Positions 12,180 to 24,578 are shown, numbered from the stretch's first letter. The stretch: DNA of 64,000 nt from Lytechinus variegatus (GCF_018143015.1 NC_054747.1:36406733-36470732), one strand, 5' to 3'. Made by a program: numbers and translations. The notes: a model not told the origin generated them from the sequence alone.

Positions 12180-12715
12180 GGAAGGTCTAATACCACATGG
12201 TCTACTTATCAGTTCGCCTAATATCCAATTCGTCTAATTCCCACTTGGTCTAATATCGAATTCGTCTAATTTCCATTTGGGCTAATTTCCACTTGGTCTA
12301 TATCCAATTCGTCTAATTACCACTTGGGCTAATATCCAATTCGTCTAATTTCCATTTGGCCTGATAACCAGTTGGGGGGGGGGGCTAATTTCCACTTGGT
12401 CTAATATCCAATTCGTCTAACGAGCAGTTGGGGGTAAAATCATTTAGTCTAATTTCCAGTTGCTCTAACACAACTTAGTCTAATTTCCACTTGGTCCAAT
12501 TATCATTTGTCTTATTGCCACATGGTCTAATGACCGTTCGGTCTAATTTCCACTTGGTCTAATTTCCATTTAGTCTAATTTCCACTTGGTCTACTATGTA
12601 ATTGGTTTAATGACCACTCGGTCTAATAGCCAAATAGTCTAGTGACCACTTGGTCTAATCGCCAATCGGTCTAATGACCAGTTAGGCTAATCGTCACTTG
12701 GCCTGAAGTCCATTC
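12180..12715 (+). repeat. 16-bp minisatellite, GGTCTAATTTCCACTT
   Basis: About 33 imperfect tandem copies of a 16-bp unit reading GGTCTAAT(T/A)(T/C)CCA(C/T)TT. It lies downstream of receptor A. The same unit in inverse orientation forms a second array at 15430-15580. Confidence 0.9.
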
Positions 12716-12719
12716 ATTG

Positions 12720-14776
12720 TAATATAGTATCACTTATCATTATTTATTTTATCTAGATTTATCAAATATGGTACGTAATGGTAAAAAATACCATGCATTA
12801 GTTAATATATACATATCGCCAGGATCCGGAGTGGTAGAGCCGAGCTGGGGCGCAATTCCTCACCTTGAAGGACTACGATGATGTGGTAGTCGCTCATCAA
12901 ATAATTCTTATGATTTTTTTTATTAGGCCTCTATATCGATTATAAGATGATGATTTAATGAAATTTAATCATACTCTTAATCATTACATCACAGCATGCA
13001 CATTTACAGAACAATAATTTTGGAACCTTGTAGCTTATAATGGTCGAATGGCGGGGTTTCATCAGAATAAAAATTATTATGGAGAAAGGAACGAAAATAT
13101 AATGTAATTGATGGTGTGGATACATCTTTGGTAAACATGTTTTTAAATCATTGTGATGCACCATTACATTACGGACGATACTATAACTTGATTTATGCAG
13201 TTTGAGGAATTCCAAAACTACAAAGCCATTAGAATTAGATCATGTAATTTTGTAATGAATATTTTTTTGATTCAGTAGTTTGTTTGGAGGGTAATAACAG
13301 ACCAGTTAGATATAGTTTGACAACACTATACAGGTCTATCGGGGTTAGCTGCAACAACATCACTGCGACCAACTTGGTAGCAGCCATGGCACATCATTCT
13401 GAGGTAGACTATAGAGGTATATGAACCTAAACACGTATTTAAGGTAACAGGTGCATTATTACCGTGCGGAAACGAGTACGGGTATATAATCAAGCATAGG
13501 ACTCTTATTAAGTACCTGTACCCCAACAAACTATATATTTTTGGAAAGCTTATGAGCTGATCTACACAAACATTTGCACTGTGGCATATTAGCTTTATGC
13601 ATAAGCAAAATATGGTTATTGAAAGTCATGACTTTGAAAATCATGATTTTTTTTCTCTATATAAACTTTTTATGGTTATAACTTCACAACATAGATTGTA
13701 ATTTAAGTTTGGATGGATTAATTTAATTCTTTGACTTCTTTGTGACGAATTTATGATGGCTTTAACAAATATTCAGAGTAGAATTGTAAAAATTATGGAT
13801 TAAACAAGCAGTCAGATAATGAGAAATTCAGAAAGGACTTTTATACACAACTCCACCTATGGGGGTACCATGCACAAGAACGATCATTATGTTGTTGTAC
13901 TCTTAAAGATACACAATTCTACAAAAATTTCATGCAAATCCAATGATTAGAACTCAAGTTATTACATTTTTCATTAAATCAATTTTGTATAATATCACTA
14001 TAAAGAAATTGCTGTAATACTAATAACAACGGACATCTGTAACACGCCATGTCTGTCACATAGTGACACTCCTAGCGTACATGTATACAGCTATGAATCC
14101 TTTGATGGTAAGACACAATATAAGAGCTCCCTATTTGGCAAACAGAGGGTGGTAGTCCCCTTTGCTACATGGAATATCTGGGGCTTCAGCCCCCCAAAAT
14201 TGGGGATTTTCTGATTTTTTAAGGCAGTATCAAAGGTTTTGGGGACTGATTTAATCACTTCTGGTCTGTAAAATACTACTCCTGGTTTGAGAATTTTATG
14301 AACATATGTTTTAATCCCCCTCTTATTAAAAAAAATGGTAGAATATTGAGATAAAACAAGTTGCATGATGAAGTACACGCATGAAACTAGCAAAGGAGAC
14401 AAAAAATTAAAAATTTTGATTTTGTTTAGGGCACCTGTCACCGTAACTCTATGGTACTAATACACAGTATAGTCTACGCTTGCAGACCTTTATTACTTAT
14501 CCCCACAGTAGTCATTTATCTTATATATCTTCTCATTCTGTTTTTTGTTCTACTTCTTTGCCTCCTCCTTATAATGGATTGGCAAGGTTCCCACCCCATC
14601 AGGGAAGTCAGATATTTTTAGAAACGTTTCTCCGGTCAGGGATTGCCTCAAATCCGGGGAAAATGCCTGAATTGGGCAAGATCAGGGAATTTTGATCGGC
14701 CCAAAAGTCAAAAGCACTAGAGTCATTCAGACTCTGTTATATTTTCTTGTACATTAAAACAGCATCCATTGAATTG
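12720..14776. other. Non-coding stretch between minisatellite and DR1 array
   Basis: No gene found. Short open frames here have no domain features. A small inverted motif (CAGCCCCCCAAAATTGGGG) lies near 14188. It may be the interior of a larger repeat bounded by the two 16-bp arrays. Confidence 0.45.
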
Positions 14777-15425
14777 CATGTTATGGTTTTTTTTTGTCTC
14801 ACCAGCATAGCAGAGTGAGACTATAGGCGCCACTTTTCCGACGGCGGCGGCGATGGCGACGGCGGCGTCAACATCAAATCTTAACCTGAGGTCAAGTTTT
14901 TGAAATGACATCATAACTTAGAACGTATATGAACCTAGTTCATGAAACTTGGCCATAAGGTCAATCAAGTATTACTGAACATCCTATTAGAGTTTCATGT
15001 CACATTACCAAGGTCAAAGGTCATTTAGGATCAATGAACTTAGACCATGTTGGGGGGAATCAACATAAAAATCTTAACCTGAGGTTAAGTTTTTGAAATG
15101 TCATCATAACTTCAAAAATATATGGACCTAGTTCATTAAACTTTGACATAAGGTTAATCAAGTATCACCAAACATCCTGCATGAGTTTCACGTCACATGA
15201 TCAAAGTCAAAGGTCAATGAAATTTGGCCATAATGGGGGTATCTGTTGAATTACCATCATAACTTCGCAAGTTTATTGATCTGACTTTTTGAAACTTTGA
15301 CATAAGAGTAATCAAGTATCATTGAATATCCTGTGCAAGTTGCAGGTCACATGATCAAGGTCAAAGGTCATGTGAGGTCAATGAACTTTGGCAACATTGA
15401 GAGTATTTGCTGAATTAGACCAAGT
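14777..15425 (-). repeat. Long-unit tandem array with AGGTCAAAGGTCA
   Basis: Three diverged units of about 155-190 bp (AACTT..CATAAC, ATGAACTTGGCCATAAGG). Exact AGGTCAAAGGTCA occurs at 15011-15023 and 15358-15370, and a variant AAGTCAAAGGTCA near 15204. A GCGGCGGCGATGGCG stretch and GTCTCAC...GTGAGAC short inverted repeat mark one edge. Inverse orientation to 49610-50335. Confidence 0.8.
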
Positions 15426-15429
15426 GACA

Positions 15430-15580
15430 ACAAAAACATTGACGAAATGGCAATTAGACCAAATGACGATGAGTCCAACTTGGCATTAGACCATGTGGTT
15501 ATTAGACTAAGTGGTCATTAGACCAATTGGGTATTAGACCAAGTTGTCATTAGACCAAGTGGCTATTAGACCAAGTGGTG
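15430..15580 (-). repeat. 16-bp minisatellite, inverse array
   Basis: Nine or so copies of ATTAGACCAAGTGGTC, the reverse complement of the unit at 12180-12715. It is followed directly by the tRNA-like sequence at 15596. Confidence 0.85.
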
Positions 15581-15595
15581 ATGCCGAAAAAAAAT

Positions 15596-15666
15596 GTCTC
15601 TGCCGGGAATCAAATCCGGGCTCCCAGCTTTGAACGCCGGTGCCTTAACCAGTAGACCACAGAGAC
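15596..15666 (-). mobile_element. tRNA-derived sequence with TCA anticodon position
   Basis: On the minus strand, 71 nt fold as a cloverleaf: acceptor GTCTCTG/CAGAGAC perfect, anticodon stem CCGGC/GCTGG with loop GTTCAAA, T stem with one mismatch. Anticodon TCA would be a UGA reader, so a functional standard tRNA is unlikely. It is more likely a tRNA-derived SINE head or pseudogene. Confidence 0.6.
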
Positions 15667-16317
15667 GGGTTAATGGCTAATTACATTTGTCGGGTGAAGG
15701 TGGGTTTTGAACAACGACAAGCATGGGTGTCGATCACGGGGGGATGGGGGGATATATCCCCCCCAATATTTCAAGTGGGGGGTGGCCTGTATTATCATCC
15801 CCCCCCCCCAATAATTTAGGGTAAAAAATATAATAATGATGATGAAAAAATGAAAAGTTTGATCATGATGATTATAGTATGCCATCAATCAATTTGTTTC
15901 CCTCGCAATTTGTGTATATTGTTATTAAATAAAAACATTCTTTTTCAGGGCTATTAAACAGATGGGTGGAGGTTCAAGATGAAAAAGAATGAAATGTTCA
16001 TGTATCTGATATTTTTTAACACATGACATAAAAGGACCCCAACGAAAATCAACTTTTGTTGATTAGGTGTTCCATCCCACCAGTGGTGAATAAATTAATT
16101 TAGATATCATTAACTCAAAAGGGTGGAAAAATAAACGGGAGTAAAAGGGTGGCAAGATAAATAAAGGAATGACGGTAAGCCCGATGGCGCACGAGAAGCC
16201 ACACAGGTTGTAATTTGTGCTAGTCTTAATTGGTCCGAATCTGCATTTTATCATCATGCATTAAGAAGAAAAAAGATATTGCCAGTCAGGTTAGATTTAA
16301 GAGAGAAGTTGTATACA

Positions 16318-17012
16318 CAGAGGCGTCGATCCTGAGTGGGGGGACAGGGGGCGATCGCCCCACCAATGAAAATATTGGGGGGCAAACATATCGTTTTGCC
16401 CCCTCCCAATAATTCCGCATGTGCAACTAAAAAATAAAATAAGATTGTAATGCTACACTGAAATCAGCAAGCGAGATTGAGATACCAACTCGATCTTGAT
16501 TTAAAATCATGCTCAAAATGTCTGCTTTTCAGATTGGAATATAAAAATTTTCAGCTCGCGCTTCGTGCTCGCATCATGTACCAAAACCCCCATACTTTTC
16601 ATGATTATATAGGTGAATATAATGTCCCGTTTTCAATTCTAAACCTCAAAAGAACTTTGATTTTGCAATAATCTTTTGTTGGATATATATCTTCCATTAA
16701 AATGTCCTTTTTTCCAGATCAAAATATCAAAATTTTCAGCTCGCGCTCGCATCTAGGCCTATTGTTCTTCTAGATACCCATCTTAATCATTGGTACCAAA
16801 AATGCTTAGAATATCAAGCTTTCAGGTCAGAATATAGAGAAATATCAGCTCGCTCTCTAGTGAGATACATGATCGACCCTCTTCATGAGTTACTACAAAC
16901 AAACGTAAACAGGTACATTTTTCCTGTTTTCATGACATACTAAAAAAATTTAGCTCGCGCTTCGCGCTCGCATTGTTGGTGAAGGTGAGATATGTGTCTC
17001 TTTCTCATGAGT

Positions 17013-17050
<38 letters not shown>

Positions 17051-17142
17051 TTGTGATCGAGCGCCTTTGGAACGTTGATTCATAATTTTGCCCCCCCCCT
17101 ACGTTGGTTTGCCCCCATCTGAAAAATGGATCGACGCCCCTG
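16318..17142. mobile_element. hAT-type non-autonomous element with 8-bp TSD
   Basis: Ends CAGAGGCGTCGATCC and GGATCGACGCCCCTG are inverted. An exact 8-bp direct repeat TGTATACA flanks it (16310-16317 and 17143-17150). 8-bp duplications and CAG-type ends are the hAT hallmark. The inside holds GCTCGCGCTTCGCGCTCGC units at about 100-bp steps. No transposase. Confidence 0.88.
17012..17052. repeat. TA dinucleotide run in the 16 kb hAT element
   Basis: Nearly pure TA run at the same relative place as the runs in the copy at 58 kb, so the microsatellite belongs to the element family. Confidence 0.85.
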
Positions 17143-17447
17143 TGTATACATCATGCTCAATAAACAGATCACTATGTACATGGTCCAGTCAATTTTTGTC
17201 ATTTTTTCTCGGTATGAGTTTAGAATAGGCTTATACTTGTAACACAAATTGAATTTTCAAAAAAATTATACAAGTATAGTACAATACAACAATGAAGGAA
17301 TTTCCAAGAACACCATGCATATTAACCACTCCCAAATGTCCTAACTTGTGATTTTATATAGTGGGGGGTAATGTTGAAATATCCCCATCCACAAGAACAT
17401 TTGTGTCAATCATCCCCCCCAACCAAGAATACCGATCGACACCCATG

Positions 17448-18440
17448 TAAGCAATATACCAGTAAAAGTCAAGGAAAGTAGGTTGGGAACTAAAGGAGTG
17501 ATATATGGTGTCCCAACTGAAACATCAGAAGAGGATATTCTTGAAGAATTGAGAGACCAGAAAGTGACAGCAGTAAAAAGAATAGTAAAGAAAGACCAAA
17601 GAAACAAAAATGACAAAGAAAGAGAAGGTGCTGATAATAATCAGCCTATTTTTATTCCTATGAGGAGTGTGATTCTTACTTTCAGTCTGGCAGATCTCCC
17701 TCATAATGTTAATCTAGGCTACCAGATGTTTACAGTAAAACCATATATCCCTCCTGTATCCAGATGTTTTAAGTGTCAAAGGTATGGTCACACTGCTGAT
17801 ATATGCAGATCTCAGATTAGGCATGTTAGGTGTGTTAGATGTGGAGATCATCATAATTTTGATCAATGCCAGAAGAAATTGACACCAATATGTGCCAATT
17901 GTGGAGGTGAACACTCCGCTGCATTCAAAGGATGCCAGCAGGCCAAAAAAGCAAAAGAAGTTCAAGAAATAAAGATAATAAGAAAGCTAACATATGCTGA
18001 AGCATCCCAGGTCTGGAAAACACAAAGTGACACAGACGGTCACTGATGATGCTAAGGAATTTTCCCAATCAGTACCTAAGGTAAGAGTAAAAACCTATGT
18101 AACAGATAACCAGAGTAAAGTTATAAATCCACAGGTAGCAACGGTTCCAAGCGAACTACCTATGGAGACTAACTTTCCTGTCAACACCCAACAAAGGGAT
18201 ACACCACTGTCTGAAATTAAAGATCAGGCTACCAGGTCAGCCGGTACATCGGCAAAGAATACCACACCTAATTTCATAAGTCTAGCCAGTGATGAGCAAA
18301 TTGTTGTTTTTATATGTCAATTAATTATGTCATTAACTGAAGGGAGAGAAGAAGAAGAAATAAATGCTTTAATTTTAACTGCTGCAAGAAGATTGCGGCA
18401 ACAAAAAAAGGAAATCATAACTCAACAACGCAGGAACTAA
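17448..18440 (+). pseudogene. LINE ORF1 (gag-like, zinc knuckles), broken
   Basis: The frame is open from the left boundary, so the N terminus is missing. RNA-binding style protein with three Cys/His knuckles at about 17760-17940. A shift near 18010 moves the reading into the next frame, which ends at 18440 in a basic, Gln-rich tail (RRLRQQKKE). Confidence 0.85.
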
Positions 18441-19609
18441 CGCTTTCTTTGCCCTACTTTCCATCCTTCAATGGAATTCTCAGGGCTTATTAGGGCACGG
18501 ACAAGAGCTACTTAATCATTTAAAAACAAATAAAGAATATGATTTAATTTGTGTTCAAGAAACGTGGTTTTATGATAATAGTTCACTTTGTATTCCAAAT
18601 TATACATGCCTTCCAAGAAATAGGGAAGGTCAGCGAAGAGGGGGTTGTGCAATATATATCCACGATAGGATTAAGTACGACGATCCAATCAATGATCCAA
18701 GTCTAGAATTACAACAAGTTAACATATATGTCACCAATAAGATAATATCTATTATCAACTTTTATAATCCATGCAAAAGATTAAACGAATCAATTCTAAA
18801 CACATTGTTGAAGAATGTTAATGAAACAGATAACCTAATAATCTTAGGTGATTACAACGCCCATAGTACCCTCTGGGGCAGTGACAAAATCGACAGAAAT
18901 GGACAAGCCATTGAGCAATTTGTATATGAGAATGACTTCATAGTATTGAATGATAAAACAGGAACTAGACTTGATCCTTGTACTGGAAAACTTGCTTAGA
19001 TCTGAGTATTTCCTCCCCATCACTGGCCGGTAAGGCGATATGGAAGGTTATGGAAGATTCTTTTGGGAGTGATCATTTTCCAATTATTATTCAAATAACA
19101 CTTGGAAAGAAAGGAAAAAATCATGTAAATCTAAGTAATCAGGCCAAAGATAACATGTCTCATGAACATATCTCTTTTAAGAATGTTAACTGGCCCATAT
19201 TTGCATACAAATTTTTATTTTTTTATAAAAAATGAAATAATTAATTCTGAAGATGATATTCAGAACATTTTTCATACATTTATGGAACGCTTGAAAGAAT
19301 GTATTCATGAAGCAATTCCAAAAAAAGAAAGAACAGGAAAAAATCCTGTCCCTTGGTGGAACAAGGAATGTACTGAAAAGATTAAAGAAAGAAATAGAAT
19401 AAGAAACCATCTAGCAAGAAAAATTACACTTGATAGAATTAACGAATGCAAAAAAAGAAGGCAGAAGCCCAACGAGTTCTCCGGAAAGCGGAAAGAGAAT
19501 ATTGGCAAGCTTTTTGCAGAAGACTAGTCAGATTCATGCCAGAGACAAAGATATGGTCATGTATAAAACGTTTAAATGGCGTACCTGTCAAAAAATCACA
19601 AAATATGCC
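18441..19609 (+). pseudogene. LINE ORF2 endonuclease part, broken
   Basis: AP-endonuclease-like region (EN motifs at about 18550-19090) followed by the linker before RT. Stops and shifts occur near 18999, 19235 and 19450. The reading frame reaching NMPIL at 19610 resumes after the SINE at 19972. Confidence 0.85.
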
Positions 19610-19617
19610 TATTTTGA

Positions 19618-19971
19618 GGAGGAGCCGTGGTGTAGTGGTTCTGACTCTCGCCTTGTAAACAGAGGGTCGTGTGTTCGAATCCCACCGCGGTCTGGCGTCC
19701 TTTGGCAAGGCGTTAATCCACACTTTGCCACTCTCGACCTAGGTGCTAAATGGGTACCCGGTAGGATGTGAAAGTCATTGTAGCTTGTCCAGTATTGTGT
19801 GCGCCTCACAGGCGACTGACTGGAATACTCCCCAGGGAGTGGAGGATGTGCACACATTGTGTGCGGGAATGACTGATTGAATCCGATGACCGGGGTAATA
19901 ATATATCTGTAAAGCGCTTAGAAACGTCGTTCCGATGGATTAAGCGCTATATAAAAGCGGATTATTATTAT
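19618..19971 (+). mobile_element. tRNA-headed SINE inserted in the LINE
   Basis: A tRNA-like head (about 19620-19690, GTTCGAATCC B box, CTTGTAA anticodon loop, Thr-like) is followed by a body and a tail with GCGCTATATAAAAGCGG and a TTA run. The 8-bp direct repeat TATTTTGA flanks it exactly (19610-19617 and 19972-19979), so insertion was by target-primed integration into ORF2 of the LINE. Confidence 0.9.
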
Positions 19972-20027
19972 TATTTTGATTGAGAAAGGTAAAGCCATTA
20001 CGTCCTTACCAGAGAGAGTAGAGATTT

Positions 20028-22554
20028 TTGGAACTTTTTTTCCAATCCTTACATGCCTTAGGACACAAAAAACAAGATATCAATAAAACATTAACAAAGG
20101 AAGTACAAAACTCTTTCTACCAAAATGAACATGTCATTAATGAACCTTTCTCGATGAATGAATTTGAGAAAGCAGTTAAATCTACTAAATTTGCTGCTCC
20201 AGGAAAAGATAATATTCCATACATTGTATACGAAAATATGCCAAAAAAACACAAAAGAAATTATGTTGAACATTATTAATAGAATAAGGGAATCTGGGGA
20301 TATCCCGAGTTCTCTAAAACACTCAATTTTCATTTTTTTAGTGCCAATCTTGAAATCTGGTAAGGACTCAAAAAACGTTATCTCTTACAGACCCATATCA
20401 CTTACATCTTGTTTTGTCAAAGTTATAGAGCGTATGATAAAAAATAGATTGCAGTGGTACATAGATAAAAATAACTTATTGCCTAATTTCATCAGCGGTT
20501 TTAGAAAAGGTCGTAGTACAACTGACAATATTGTTTTATTAGAAAATGACATTCAAAAATCTATCAATTGCAGTGAGCACACTCTTGCAGTATTTTTGGA
20601 TGTCGAAAAGGCTTATGACAGTCTTTGGATTGATGGATTACTGTACAAACCAGCTCAATGTGGTATAGGAGGAAATATGTTATATTTTTTAGAAAATTAT
20701 CTAACAGAACGTACCTTTCAGGTAAGAGTTACAAATACTGAATCCAGAACATTCCAAATCCACAACGGACTCCCCCAGGGGAGTGTTCTAAACCCCCTAT
20801 TATATAATGTCATGATGAGAGATATTCCAATTGATCCTGAAGTGACAATATCCATATATGCTGATGATTGTGCAATATGGTTTTCTGGAAAAAATGTAGA
20901 GAATATTAGATTAAGGATACAAACTTATCTAGATATATTATGTACCTGGTTTAAAGACTGGGGATTCAATTTTTCTATTGAGAAGACTGTTCCGGTATTT
21001 TTCACTAAGCTTATAAACGTTACACCTCCAACAGACAAGTTTGAAGGGAGTATACTCACTTATAAAAATAATCACCGTTTCCTAGGAATGATATTTGATA
21101 CCAAATTGTCTTGGCTTCCTCATATAGAGAACGTAGTTTCAAGAAGTAAAAGGAAACTAAATATATTGCGAAGTTTAACAGGAACTAAATGGGGAAGTTC
21201 ATCTAAGTCCTTACTCATGGTTTACAGGGCAATTATTAGATCAATTTTTGATTATGGTTGTCAAGCTTATGATAGTGCTCCAGTAACTACAAAAAAATTG
21301 TTAGACTCGGTGCAATATCAAGCACTCAGAATATGTGCTGGCGGGCTGCCGTTGACATCGCTAGTTTCACTGCAGGTGGAAATGGGAGAACCTCCTTTAG
21401 ATTTAAGAAGGCAAATGTTATCAAGCAAGTACAGACAAAATATAGAAAGACATAGTAATCACCCATTAATAACACGTATCAAACCATGTTGGCAGTTCGA
21501 TTATCTTAAAGGTAAGAACGTTAGTAAACCGTTTGGTTATAGGCTTCAATCCAAGATAGGAAAAGAAATTAGTATTGAAAATATTATTTCTCCAGCCTTT
21601 CCCCCTTGGTTATTTTGTCCACCAGTTATATCTACTGAATTAAGTTCACAAATTAAGAAATCGGACCATCCAATACAATTGCAACAACTGAGTTTGGAAC
21701 TGATACATACAAAATGGTCACACCAACTCCATATATACACTGATGGATCCAAAGCTCCTGAAAAGGGAATTAGTTCAGCCGCTTTCTATGTACCTTATTT
21801 TTCTTTTCACCAATGCAAAAGGTTATCTAATTTCACCTCCTCCTACAGGGCGGAATTGATTGCGATTATTCTTGCACTGGAATGGATAGAATATTTAGTT
21901 ATATATACAGGTGTTGTTATTTTCAGTGATTCATTAAGTGCACTTTTATCTTTAGAATCGGAAAGACGATCCTATTATCACAGAAATTCTGACTATTACT
22001 ACAAGACTAAAATATAAAGGTTTAGATATATACCTAGAGTGGATCCCTGCTCACTGTGGAATAAAAGGAAATGAAATAGCAGACTCCTGCGAAAAAAAAA
22101 GCTTTATCAAACAAAATAGAAATTCATAATCAAATAACATTATCAGAGATTATGCAACTTATTTCAAAAAGATAGTTTGGCAAGAAAGATGGAATAAAAC
22201 TAACTCAGCACTGAAAGAGTTGCAACCATCAGTGTTACCCACATATAAATGTAATCTATGGAGACAGGAAACTGTGCTCCATCGTCTCCGTTTTGGAGTC
22301 GCTGGTCTTAACCAAGATCTACATAGATTAGGGATCCATCAAACAGGGTTTTGTGATGCATGTCGTGAGGTAGAAACTGTCCGACATTATCTTTTACATT
22401 GTCCAAAATATATAATTGAAAGATCAATGCTCCTTGTAGATTTGAATGAATCACAGCCAGGACAAATAATGGAGTATTTAAAAAAAGATGATCCAGGGAT
22501 ACAGAAAGCACTTTTACGTTTCGTTTCAAGAACGAAACGTTTCAGTAAAACCCC
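20028..22554 (+). pseudogene. LINE ORF2 reverse transcriptase-RNase H part, broken
   Basis: RT palm motifs (AAPGKDNIP, SYRPISL, DVEKAYDSLW, GLPQGSVL, YADD, HRFLGM) lie at about 20190-21110. RNase H with DGS, E and SD acidic residues lies at about 21740-21960, with its last acidic block in another frame near 22030-22080. The terminal knuckle (CDAC..., HYLLHCPKY) lies at about 22350-22410. A frameshift near 20270 joins two frames. Confidence 0.92.
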
Positions 22555-22869
22555 TTTTCCACTAGGGCCAGGACAGCGTCAGGACAAGGCGCGGAATGTA
22601 ATAATTACAATCCGCGACCCTTCCGCAACCTGTCCGGACATTCCTAGGAGTGTCCGCACGCTGTCCTAAACCCTTCCTGGTGTTCGGGAAATCAAAATTT
22701 GTCCGCATCCAAATTTTGGTCGAGACCAAAATTTGGACGCGGATAATGAATTCCTGACACCTTCGGGACCCTGTCCTGACGATGTCCTGATGAAGTCCTG
22801 CCCTTCCTAAACCCTTCCGCGTCTTCCGGAAACCATCCGCAATCAGGTCAGCTTCAAGAAGGATAGAAG

Positions 22870-23030
22870 AAGCCATGCGGATTTTATCAGGAACATGCGG
22901 ATTGGAATAGAAAGGCAAGCGGACAGTTTCAGGAACGTGCGGACAGGAATAAGAAGGCAAGCGGACTGTTTCAGGAACGTTCGGACTGGAATAGGAAGGC
23001 AAGCGGAGTGATTCAGGAATGTGTGGATCC
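22870..23030. repeat. 42-bp tandem repeat near the TIR end
   Basis: About four copies of a 42-bp unit containing GGCAAGCGGACTGTTTCAGG and AACGT.CGGACTGGAATA. On the minus strand this yields a repeated open frame, which is a by-product of the repeat. Confidence 0.85.
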
Positions 23031-23552
23031 AATGCTAATATGTATGGAACGAGTACACAAGTAGCAAAAACCATTTGCAAAAGCACTAGATGGAGCAACG
23101 GGATAATACAAGACAAGAAAATTACAAAAAGTAAAGAAATACGGGGTCAATGGGCCTAATTAGTATATACTAAGCAAACCTGAGAACCTAGTATTTCAAG
23201 CAGTGTTTTAAACATAATTACGCGAGCGCAAAGCACGAGTTGAATTTTTTTTTTTTTTGGGGGGGGTTACAGACTTGAAGAAGGAATATTTCAAGCATTT
23301 TCTACTGATCTGAAGTGTGGACTTTTAAAATATTTCTTGCAATAGTTAAACTGGCAAATGATGTGAGCAGATTATTTTATTCTGTACTGATCATAAAAAG
23401 ATGTTTCATGCAACGTTTGATTATGAACTAGATTATTTTAATGTACTCGACTGAAATAAGGACCTAATAGGCAGCGCTTGACTTTACAAATAGGACAAAT
23501 ATCATAACAAAATTAATAATACAGGTGTACATTCCAAACTGAAATTCAAGTG

Positions 23553-24309
23553 CACTGTGAAAAAAATTGGGCAATATTTTACCCAATATTTTGCCCAACG
23601 TTGGGCCGATAGTCAACCCTACCAACTACTGGGCAATATTTTACCCAACGTTGTTGGGGCATTAATGTGCCCAACTGTTGGGTAATATTTTGAACTACAT
23701 TTTGGGGGACATTAATTTGCCCAACTTTTTAATAAAGTTATTAACCCAACATCTGGGCAAGGCCTACACTCACTTCGTGTACCTGGTCCGTGTCGATCCG
23801 GAGACCTTATCCGAAAGTGCTTTGCATGCACAATAACGCTGCATACAAGTGCAAGTGCATATCTCAAGTGAGTGAAGCAAAAACAAAACAGCGTCAGATA
23901 TATGTCATGTATGTAGGCATATTCTGACAAATTCCTTACAAATTATGCTTAACGTAAAGTCCAAAATAAAAAAATTAAAAAAACGTTTAAGCAACTCATC
24001 TATGAAAGATTCAGCGAGGCTCCCCAGCCCCAGCTCCTCCATATCTTATCGACCGTGTGTAGCATGCTGCAAGCGCAACTCGTGATCGTAAAGTTTCGCA
24101 ACATTTACCACTCAGCAGGGCAATTACTAGCCCAACAATTGGACATCTGTATTTTGGCAGCGGCAGAGTAAAAATTTGCCTAAGTATTGGGCACATAATG
24201 CCCAACAAAACAATAACCAACGTATATATTACCCAACAAAAAATGACCAACGTATATATTACCCAACAAAAAAATGACCAACGTAAATTTACTCTTTTTT
24301 TTCACAGTG
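23553..24309. mobile_element. MITE with CACTGTGAAAAAAA ends and TGGGCAATATT words
   Basis: Left CACTGTGAAAAAAATTGGG and right CTTTTTTTTCACAGTG are inverted. Both sides carry repeated GGGCAATATTTTACCCAAC-type words. About 757 bp. The centre is a different sequence without coding signs. Confidence 0.75.
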
Positions 24310-24578
24310 TGTATATTCCTATTACATTTTAAGCACTTTGTTTGATCATGAATGAGGTGTCATTAATAAGAAATAACAATAAATGGTAGCAAGTTTATAA
24401 ACATCGCTTTTATCAGAACGGCTCAAAACGATTTACAGCAGGGGCAAAACGATTTACCCCAGGATTCATTTCAATCCCGCATGAAAAGTGCACGATTTCC
24501 ACACCCTGGGAAGCATTCCTTGCATTTATCCCGGTCTAAAAATTGAGCTGGCAAATTCAAGCATACAACAACTTTCGC

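Larger units (their letters stand above)
15722..17447. mobile_element. Outer TIR element, CATGGGTGTCGATC ends
   Basis: CATGGGTGTCGATC at 15722-15735 and its exact reverse complement at 17434-17447. G/C-run subterminal blocks sit at both ends. No coding capacity or clear target duplication was seen. It contains the hAT-type element at 16318-17142. Confidence 0.7.
17448..22554 (+). mobile_element. Decayed I/Jockey-type LINE retrotransposon
   Basis: Non-LTR retrotransposon remnant. ORF1 (about 17448-18440) has three zinc-knuckle type motifs (CFKCQRYGHTADIC, CVRCGDHHNFDQC, CANCGGEHSAAFKGC), with a frameshift near 18010. ORF2 (about 18440-22554) shows an AP endonuclease (CVQETW, ILGDYNAHSTLWGS, GSDHFPI), reverse transcriptase (SYRPISLTS, GLPQGSVL, YADD at 20857-20868), RNase H (YTDGSK, SYRAEL, FSDSLSAL, then WIPAHCGIKGNEIAD in a shifted frame) and a C-terminal CDAC...H...C knuckle. 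An RNase H after the RT fits the I group. At least five frameshifts or stops plus a SINE insertion make this copy dead. The 5' end stops at an inverted-repeat element boundary (17447) and the 3' end at another (22555). Confidence 0.92.

Noticed and set aside
13326-14441. Two minus-strand frames of 67 and 116 codons as possible genes
   Set aside because: No splice-compatible partners, no domain or signal-peptide features, and low-complexity surroundings.
17448-22554. Active LINE
   Set aside because: Several frameshifts and stops, missing 5' end, and a SINE insertion show that it is dead.
22562-23116. Minus-strand open frame of 184 codons with repeated HVPETVRLPSYS
   Set aside because: It is generated by the 42-bp tandem repeat at a transposon end; no start context, domain or splice support.
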